DNA from: an uncultured Sphingomonadaceae bacterium
Lineage (GTDB): Bacteria; Pseudomonadota; Alphaproteobacteria; Sphingomonadales; Sphingomonadaceae
NCBI GenBank assembly: GCA_947497085.1
Contig: CANMFE010000001.1
Coordinates: forward strand, 310,001-374,000
Length of the DNA stretch: 64,000 nt
Direction of reading: 5' to 3'
Under the pieces are notes generated by a model. That model worked only from the letters and a program-made list of their open reading frames with translations, made no database searches and was not told the DNA's origin. Positions 58,177 to 64,000 of the stretch are shown one piece after another (the first letter of the stretch is position 1; each line of letters starts with the position of its first letter). A program made the position numbers and the translations under genes.

Positions 58177-59415
58177 ATGATTAATCCGCGCCAACGCAAA
58201 ATGGCGACTGCTTTTGTGCTGTTTACCGTTTTTACCTATTCCATGGGTTTTGGCATCATCATGCCTGTGCTGCCCGATCTGATTATGGAACTGGAAGGTG
58301 TCTCACTCTCCGAAGCGACCCTTATTGGGGGGTATCTCGCGGCATCTTATGCACTCTTTCAGTTTCTGCTGGGGCCTTTGGTCGGCAATCTGAGCGACAA
58401 ATATGGACGCCGCCCGATATTCCTGCTCTCGCTTTTGGGGTTCGGTATTGATTACGCATTGATGGGCTTTGCGCCGAATATCATATGGCTGTTTATCGGA
58501 CGTTCGATCGCTGGCGGTCTTGGCGCGATATTTGGCCCTGCCAATTCCGCAATGGCCGACATGAGCAGCGGTGAAGACCGTGCAAAGGGATTTGGACTGG
58601 TCGGTGCAGCTTTCGGCATAGGTTTCATAGTGGGGCCTGCGCTGGGCGGCCTGCTCGGTGATTTTGGCACACGTGTTCCTTTTTTCGTGGCTTCTGCACT
58701 TGCGATCGTCAATTTCATATTCGGCCTGATCGCATTTCCCGAAACGCTTGTACCGGAAAAACGCCGGACATTCGATTTCGCTCGCGCCAATCCGGCAGGA
58801 GCGCTGTCCAATCTGCGCAAGCATCCGTCCATTCTTGGCATGGCGCTTGCCTATTTTCTGTGGATGCTGAGCACCGCAATATACCCGTCGACATGGGCCT
58901 ATTTCGCGCCGGCCCAGTTTGGCTGGGACAGCAGGACAGTCGGCTATTCACTGGCACTGGTCGGGCTCAGCATGGCATTGGTACAGACACTTATACTCGG
59001 CCGCAGCGTCAACAGATATGGTGAACGCAAAACGGTTATTATCGGCCTGAGCGGAGCGATATGCTTCATGCTGTGTTACGCATTCATTACCAGCGCCGCT
59101 CTGGTTTTCGTGATCTGTGCATTTGTTGGCATACAGGGTATGGTCATGCCCAGCCTGAACGCGATGATGTCACGCCGCCTTCCCGATGATATGCAGGGTG
59201 AATTACAGGGTTTTAACGGAAGCCTGGGCGCGCTAGCGACACTTGCTGCGCCGCTTGTCTATAATACGGCCCTGTCCCATTTCACCGCGCCAGAGCGCAC
59301 ATCACAATTTGCGGGCGCACCATTTGTCATTGCCGCCGCTGTGGCAATACTGACCCTGCTCATTGTGATAAGCCTGAAACCAGCAGCGAAACTGCGTGAA
59401 GAATCGCAGACCTAA
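58177..59415 (+). CDS. MFS transporter, TetA-like drug:proton antiporter branch
   Basis: A 412-residue carrier with twelve predicted helices. Motif A between helices 2 and 3 is GNLSDKYGRRPIFLLS; motif C-like glycine-rich FGIGFIVGPALGGLLGDFG is in helix 5. Both are typical of the DHA1 export group with TetA. Substrate cannot be told. ATG 58177 is preferred because it begins the first helix after a short basic tail; the frame is open much farther upstream over DUF1499 in antisense. Confidence 0.9.
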   Translation: MINPRQRKMATAFVLFTVFTYSMGFGIIMPVLPDLIMELEGVSLSEATLIGGYLAASYALFQFLLGPLVGNLSDKYGRRPIFLLSLLGFGIDYALMGFAPNIIWLFIGRSIAGGLGAIFGPANSAMADMSSGEDRAKGFGLVGAAFGIGFIVGPALGGLLGDFGTRVPFFVASALAIVNFIFGLIAFPETLVPEKRRTFDFARANPAGALSNLRKHPSILGMALAYFLWMLSTAIYPSTWAYFAPAQFGWDSRTVGYSLALVGLSMALVQTLILGRSVNRYGERKTVIIGLSGAICFMLCYAFITSAALVFVICAFVGIQGMVMPSLNAMMSRRLPDDMQGELQGFNGSLGALATLAAPLVYNTALSHFTAPERTSQFAGAPFVIAAAVAILTLLIVISLKPAAKLREESQT

Positions 59416-59490
59416 CGCTCAGCTATATCTCGACAAATCATCCATTCCCGCCTATCTGCGCGCATCCCCGCCAATCAATCCGGACATGCC

Positions 59491-60003
59491 ATGATCGAAA
59501 TCATCCCTCTTGCCGAAATACCTGTCGACTGGACAGAAGAGCTGCTTGACCGCGCATTTGGCAGCGACCGGCATAAACGCACAGCCTATAAAATACGCGA
59601 AGGTGTCGATGAACTGGGCGCCCTCAGCTTTGCTGCGATTGACAGCGAGCGGCACCTGGCGGGCACCATCCAGTGCTGGCCCGTGATGCTGACCGAACCC
59701 GATGGCAAGACACACCCGATGATCATGGTGGGACCCGTCGCAGTGCTACCCGAAAAACAAGGCGAAAATATCGGCAAGCTGCTGATGCGCAAAATGCTGG
59801 ATACGCTGGCCGCGAATGAAAGCCTGCCGCTCGTGATGGTTGGCGACCCTGAATATTATGACCGCTTCTTCGCCTTCAGCGCCGATCACACAGCTGGTTG
59901 GGACTTGCCCGGCCCGTTTGAAAAACACCGTCTGCTTGCGCGCGCGCGTGAGAACCAGATTTTACCCAAAAAAGGTATGCTGGGACCATGGCAGCGCGGA
60001 TAA
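59491..60003 (+). CDS. GNAT-family N-acetyltransferase
   Basis: A 170-residue acetyltransferase with the acetyl-CoA loop VGPVAVLPEKQGENIGKLLM (about 86-105; Q-x-x-x-x-G variant). A beta-strand LPLVMVGDPEYYDRFFAFS and C-terminal helix follow, as in the YhbS-like GNAT group. Substrate is unknown. Stands 55 bases ahead of the DUF1285-CoA pyrophosphatase-cca run. Confidence 0.88.
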   Translation: MIEIIPLAEIPVDWTEELLDRAFGSDRHKRTAYKIREGVDELGALSFAAIDSERHLAGTIQCWPVMLTEPDGKTHPMIMVGPVAVLPEKQGENIGKLLMRKMLDTLAANESLPLVMVGDPEYYDRFFAFSADHTAGWDLPGPFEKHRLLARARENQILPKKGMLGPWQRG

Positions 60004-60058
60004 AGCACATTAAACACTTGGCATCGGGCTGTACTGCATATTATGCCTGCACGGACAT

Positions 60059-60637
60059 ATGCCCTATGATCCGCCACCCGAAATAGCTTCGCTGTCCATC
60101 ACCGAGATTGGTGAGCTGATTGAAGCGCGTAAATTGCCGCCCGTGGAAAGCTGGAACCCTGAGCGTACGGGCGATAGCAAAATGCGTATAAATAGCGACG
60201 GTAGCTGGATCCATGAAGGCGCGCCAATCACGCGGCAGGCCATGGTCCGCGCCTTTTCATCCATATTGCGCCGCGATGCGCAGGGCGACTATTTTCTCGT
60301 CACGCCTTACGAAAAACTGCGTATTGAAGTTGAGGATGCGCCCTTTGTTGCAGTGGATGTCACCAGCCAGGATGAAGGCGCAGACCGGATATTGGCCTTT
60401 CGGCTCAATACCGACGATCTGGTAGTTGCAGGCCCGGATAATATCATCACAATTTCCGAAGAAAATGGCGAACCTGCCCCTTATCTGCATGTCCGTGGCG
60501 GGCTGAATGCACGTATCAGCCGCGCGGTATTCTATGAACTCGCGGATATGGCGATTTCAGAACATGAAAATGAGGATAGCGAAATAATTGGCTTGTGGAG
60601 TTCAGGCGTGTTCTTTGCATTTGAGGACAATGCATGA
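60059..60637 (+). CDS. DUF1285 family protein
   Basis: A 192-residue cytoplasmic protein of the DUF1285 family: PPVESWNPERTGDSKMRI near the start, DGSWIHEGAPITRQAMVRAF and LVTPYEKLRIEVEDAPFVAV. Function is not known. Its last codon overlaps the ATG of the CoA pyrophosphatase gene by four bases, so they are co-translated. Confidence 0.9.
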   Translation: MPYDPPPEIASLSITEIGELIEARKLPPVESWNPERTGDSKMRINSDGSWIHEGAPITRQAMVRAFSSILRRDAQGDYFLVTPYEKLRIEVEDAPFVAVDVTSQDEGADRILAFRLNTDDLVVAGPDNIITISEENGEPAPYLHVRGGLNARISRAVFYELADMAISEHENEDSEIIGLWSSGVFFAFEDNA

Positions 60638-61230
60638 GCTTGCATGATCGTCTCTCAAAAGCCTTGCTGGACTCGCATAGCGCACAGCGAGCTATTCATG
60701 ACGAACGCCATTTTTTCGATACACAGACACGCCTTACGCCCGCCGCTGTACTGATACCGGTGACCGACCGTGCACAGCCTGGTGTCATATTGACGCAGCG
60801 TCCGTCCAATATGCGCAGTCACCCCGGACAGGTCGCCTTTCCGGGCGGCAAGATTGATCCGGAAGACAGTGATGCCGAAGCTGCGGCCCTGCGCGAAGCC
60901 GAGGAGGAGCTTGCCATTCCGCCGAGCCAGGTCAACATCATCGGCGTTGTGGATCCGTATCACAGCGGCAGCGGGTTCGAAATTACTCCGGTTCTGGCTA
61001 TTGTCCCGCCGGATATGGAGCTTCGCCCGAATCCAGGCGAAGTTGAAGACTGGTTTGAAGTGCCTTTGCACCATATACTCGACCCCGGCAATCTGGTGGA
61101 GAAGTCAGCCATGTGGCAGGGACGCGAGCGGCAATATTATGAAATCATGTGGCAGGATCGACGCATATGGGGCGTTACGGCAGGAATTATCAAAAATCTG
61201 GCCACCAGACTGGACTGGTCACATGACTGA
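60634..61230 (+). CDS. NUDIX CoA pyrophosphatase
   Basis: A 198-residue Nudix hydrolase of the CoA/acyl-CoA diphosphatase branch. The family-specific TQRPSNMRSHPGQVAFPGGK (about 53-72) precedes the Nudix box, with ALREAEEELAI as catalytic helix. It splits CoA into 4'-phosphopantetheine and 3',5'-ADP. It sits between DUF1285 and cca, overlapping each by a few bases. Confidence 0.92.
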   Translation: MSLHDRLSKALLDSHSAQRAIHDERHFFDTQTRLTPAAVLIPVTDRAQPGVILTQRPSNMRSHPGQVAFPGGKIDPEDSDAEAAALREAEEELAIPPSQVNIIGVVDPYHSGSGFEITPVLAIVPPDMELRPNPGEVEDWFEVPLHHILDPGNLVEKSAMWQGRERQYYEIMWQDRRIWGVTAGIIKNLATRLDWSHD

Positions 61231-62443
61231 TATCCAGGCCCGTATAGAAGCCGCAACATGGCTACGCCGCGACAGCCTGAAACAGCTAATGGCTGCGCTG
61301 GATCCGCAGCGCGGCCTGTGCCGCTATGTTGGCGGTGTTGTGCGCGACACATTACGTGGCAGCACGGTTAACGATATCGACATGGCGACCATCCTGAAAC
61401 CCGAAGAAGTGATGCACCGCCTGAAATCATATGGGATAAAGGTTGTTCCGACGGGTATCGACCATGGTACGGTGACGGCCGTGCTGCCTGATGGATATGT
61501 CGAAATCACAACACTGCGCCGCGATGTGTCGACGGATGGCCGCCGCGCTACCGTGGCATTCAGCGATGACTGGCGTGAAGACGCGGCCCGGCGTGATTTC
61601 ACGATAAACGCCCTGTATCTCGATCCGCATAGCCATGAAGTGTATGATTATTTTGGCGGGCAGGATGATCTTGCCAGAGGTGTGGTGCGGTTTATCGGGT
61701 CTGCGGAAGAGCGGATTCGCGAAGATTATCTGCGCATATTACGGTTTTTCCGTTTCACCGCACGTTTTGCAGAGGGGGAAGCTGACAAGGCCGCGCTTGA
61801 AGCCTGTGCGAGCCAGGCCGCTGGCCTGAAATCGCTTTCGCGCGAACGCATCGCCAGTGAAATACTCGCATTGCTGTCGCTGGAAAAACCGGCTCATGCG
61901 ACTTCCATGATGTTCGATATTGATATCTGGAATGAAATTATCCCCGAAGCACAGGCCGAAAGACAGAACCAGCTTTCCCGTCTGATTGCACGTGAACAGC
62001 GATATGATGTGACACCCTTTGCCCTCTCCCGCCTGCTTTGCCTGTTGCCCGAGGATGCACGGCTCGCCGACAAAGTTGCATCCAGGCTGCGCTTTTCCAA
62101 CAAGATGCGCAAGCAAATCAAAGCTTTGCTATCACGCCATGACGTCACCCGTGCAAATGCACGCGCGCTGGCTTACCGCTTTGGTGAAGAAATTGCGGTA
62201 CAGAAGCTGCTGCTATTTGCCGGTGATAGCGAAGCTGGACCTGCGCTTGACATGCTTGCAGATTGGGAAAGGCCCGAATTTTGTATCAGCGGCAGGCATA
62301 TTATTGCCGCTGGCGTCCCTGCTGGCCCCGAAGTTTCATCCGCCCTTCAGGAAATTGAGGAACAATGGATTGCGGAAGGCTTTCCGTCCGGCGCGCGTCA
62401 GACAGAAATCTGCAATAAGATTAGCCAGTCTTATATGACCTGA
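61223..62443 (+). CDS. cca: CCA tRNA nucleotidyltransferase
   Basis: Adds or repairs the CCA end of tRNAs. The 406-residue protein has the class II motif VGGVVRDTLRGSTVNDIDMA (Gly-Gly, Arg-Asp, Asp-x-Asp), RDFTINALYLDPHSHEVYDY (motif with Arg), and RIREDYLRILRFFRFTARF. ATG 61223 overlaps the previous gene by eight bases; the track of open frame extends upstream across the Nudix gene in another frame. Its stop overlaps the convergent GGDEF-EAL gene by 13 bases. Confidence 0.95.
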   Translation: MTDIQARIEAATWLRRDSLKQLMAALDPQRGLCRYVGGVVRDTLRGSTVNDIDMATILKPEEVMHRLKSYGIKVVPTGIDHGTVTAVLPDGYVEITTLRRDVSTDGRRATVAFSDDWREDAARRDFTINALYLDPHSHEVYDYFGGQDDLARGVVRFIGSAEERIREDYLRILRFFRFTARFAEGEADKAALEACASQAAGLKSLSRERIASEILALLSLEKPAHATSMMFDIDIWNEIIPEAQAERQNQLSRLIAREQRYDVTPFALSRLLCLLPEDARLADKVASRLRFSNKMRKQIKALLSRHDVTRANARALAYRFGEEIAVQKLLLFAGDSEAGPALDMLADWERPEFCISGRHIIAAGVPAGPEVSSALQEIEEQWIAEGFPSGARQTEICNKISQSYMT

Positions 62444-64000
62444 GCCTGCTGCACATTTTCCTGGTAAAAAGCATAGGCCTTTTTGGCCGAAAGCGGGCGG
62501 GCGTAGTAAAAACCCTGTCCATGCGAACAACCCAATGCGGCCAGTGTGTGCGACAGTTCAAACGTCTCAATACCTTCAGCCGTGGTCTGCATGCCAAGTG
62601 CATCTGCAAGTGACAGCACCGCACGTACAATCGAAACCTTGTCTTTATCCTCAAGCATTTGCGTCACAAAGCTTCGGTCAATTTTGAGTATATCGATCGG
62701 CAGTTGCTGCAGATAGGCAAGGTTTGAATAGCCTGTGCCAAAATCATCCATGGCGAGACATGTATCAAGACCTTTTAATGCATCCATGACGCGCGCCGCA
62801 CGGTCAGGATCGCTCAAAATGACACTTTCGGTCAGCTCCAGAGTCAGCCTGTCACCGTCCAGTTTTTCCTGCCGCATGACTTCTTCGACAACCGAGGCCA
62901 CATTATCGCGGGCAAATTGCACAGCTGACAGGTTTACATTGACTTTTACGGGCAACTTGCCGCCATTTTCCCTGTCCCACCCGGCAAGCGTGGCCGCTGA
63001 TTTTTCAAGCGCCCAACGCCCCAGCGGCACGATCAGACCGCATTCTTCCGCCACGGGAATGAAATCTACCGGCGATACATTGCCGCGATCAGCATCGTGC
63101 CAGCGCGCCAGAGCTTCAAAACCGGTAATCGTGCCTGATGCCAGATCGATAAGCGGCTGAAACTCCAGATGCAGTGAGTCCCTCTCAATCGCCTTGCGCA
63201 GATCGGTTTCAATCGAAAAGCGCCGCCGCGCCTGACGCAGGACTTCCGGTGCATACAGGCTGGGCTTGTCGCTGGTCTTGGCGCGTTTCAGCGCAATCTG
63301 GGCATAGCGGATGATATCCGCCGGATCGCCATCCGCCATGGTGCCGACAGCGATGCCGATGGCGGCATCCACCTGGATTTCCATTTCTGATAATCTGTAC
63401 GGATCAGCAAAGGCAGCCTCTACCCTGGCCACGAGATGCGCATAGCTCGTTTCATCATGGCCAAGTTCGACAAATATGCCAAATTCATTCCCGCCCAGCC
63501 TGGCCAGCAGGTCATGTTTGCGGATGGCACCGCGTAAACGGCTCGCTACACTGATAATCAACTCATCACCGACAATTGAGCCAGCACATTCATTGACGCG
63601 GCTGAAACGTGACAAATCAACAGACAGCACGGCAAATTTGGGGCTTTGCTCAAATTCGGCAAGATTGACGATCCGTTCTTCAATATAGGATTCAACCTGT
63701 TCCTCAAAACCCGTGCGGTTGGCAAGGCCAGTCAGGCTGTCACTCATCATTTCGCGGCGGAGGTTCAGCTGGTTTTCGGCTTCTGCGGTCCTGTCCACGA
63801 AGGACATCAGGAAATGGGGGTGTTCTTTCTGGCCCGCCGGATGCCTTGCAACCGTTATGTCAATTGTGCGGCGGGAAATTGTGTTGGGCGATTGCCACTT
63901 GAACAATCTGACATCGCCTTCATTCTCTATCACCGACTGCATGAAAGATGCGAGTTCAAGATCATAGGGGGCGTTACCGCGATTTTCGTCAAGGCCAAGC
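62431..64000 (-). CDS. GGDEF-EAL domain c-di-GMP protein (5' end outside window)
   Basis: The frame is open to the window edge, so the N-terminus is missing; 522 residues are visible. The first part is the tail of a PAS-like sensor (ending FLMSFVDRTAEAENQ). Next is a GGDEF domain with the degenerate motif LGGNEFGIF, which may not make c-di-GMP. Then comes an EAL domain with EFQPLIDLASGTITGFEALARW, TLELTESVI, CLAMDDFGTGYSNL and LKIDRSFV, all typical of active phosphodiesterases. The protein probably degrades c-di-GMP. No flagellar or biofilm genes are adjacent. Confidence 0.9.
   Translation of the reverse strand, partial: LGLDENRGNAPYDLELASFMQSVIENEGDVRLFKWQSPNTISRRTIDITVARHPAGQKEHPHFLMSFVDRTAEAENQLNLRREMMSDSLTGLANRTGFEEQVESYIEERIVNLAEFEQSPKFAVLSVDLSRFSRVNECAGSIVGDELIISVASRLRGAIRKHDLLARLGGNEFGIFVELGHDETSYAHLVARVEAAFADPYRLSEMEIQVDAAIGIAVGTMADGDPADIIRYAQIALKRAKTSDKPSLYAPEVLRQARRRFSIETDLRKAIERDSLHLEFQPLIDLASGTITGFEALARWHDADRGNVSPVDFIPVAEECGLIVPLGRWALEKSAATLAGWDRENGGKLPVKVNVNLSAVQFARDNVASVVEEVMRQEKLDGDRLTLELTESVILSDPDRAARVMDALKGLDTCLAMDDFGTGYSNLAYLQQLPIDILKIDRSFVTQMLEDKDKVSIVRAVLSLADALGMQTTAEGIETFELSHTLAALGCSHGQGFYYARPLSAKKAYAFYQENVQQAQVI

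Overview
The window is a stretch of chromosomal, mostly housekeeping DNA from an alphaproteobacterium, most likely of the order Sphingomonadales. The pointers are a solitary CcrM-type GANTC adenine methyltransferase, a split pntAa/pntAb/pntB transhydrogenase headed by a tiny aa3-oxidase subunit IV gene, an atpHAGDC cluster without the Fo genes, a split glycine dehydrogenase (gcvPA/gcvPB) and the hrcA-grpE / rph-rdgB-hemW arrangement. The DNA looks moderately GC-rich by eye. The species cannot be named from the sequence. Both edge genes are partial. I see no rRNA, tRNA, CRISPR array, prophage or insertion sequence.

Layout. 0-6.2 kb: MATE exporter (3' end), an AT-rich orphan gene, the heat-shock pair hrcA-grpE, then rph-rdgB-hemW-xerC. 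6.3-13.6 kb: the rsmI-yraN-gshB operon, a divergent LpoA-like lipoprotein, a TalC/Fsa-type transaldolase, a DUF4197 lipoprotein and priA. 13.7-18 kb: a membrane-anchored trypsin-like protease and a small stress/metabolism islet (VOC protein, a tandem HxlR regulator, a PEP-mutase/isocitrate-lyase-like enzyme and Ada). 18.3-23 kb: F1 ATP synthase. 23-29.2 kb: a GT-C-like membrane protein, an orphan CpaF ATPase and a secreted DUF1501/DUF1800 pair. 29.3-35.1 kb: a valine-catabolic operon (mmsA, acyl-CoA dehydrogenase, 3-hydroxyisobutyryl-CoA hydrolase, enoyl-CoA hydratase, mmsB) whose junctions are filled with palindromic repeats. 35.4-40 kb: EamA transporter, DUF4126, acyl-CoA ligase, DUF938 methyltransferase, ICMT-like protein. 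40-44.7 kb: glycine cleavage operon gcvT-H-PA-PB behind a tandem glycine riboswitch. 44.8-50.5 kb: transhydrogenase operon followed by racemase, dGTPase and NAD-binding protein. 50.7-55.2 kb: sigma-54 activator, folP, ccrM and rnhB. 55.3-64 kb: PQQ sugar dehydrogenase, extensin-like protein, DUF1499, MFS exporter, GNAT, DUF1285-CoA pyrophosphatase-cca, and a GGDEF-EAL protein (partial).

How the genes work together. The valine operon turns isobutyryl-CoA into propionyl-CoA. The glycine operon yields methylene-tetrahydrofolate, and folP supplies the folate precursor. The transhydrogenase links the proton gradient to NADPH, and the ATP synthase spends the same gradient. CcrM sets the GANTC methylation state that times cell-cycle transcription in this class.

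I found no clearly new multi-gene system. The strongest unexplained signals are: six GANTC sites with a perfect 10-bp inverted repeat directly upstream of ccrM; palindromic repeats at three successive junctions of the valine operon; a possible HEPN-like orphan gene; a one-chain tandem HxlR regulator facing a VOC gene across a perfect palindrome; and a two-transmembrane trypsin-like protease with an uncharacterised C-terminal domain.
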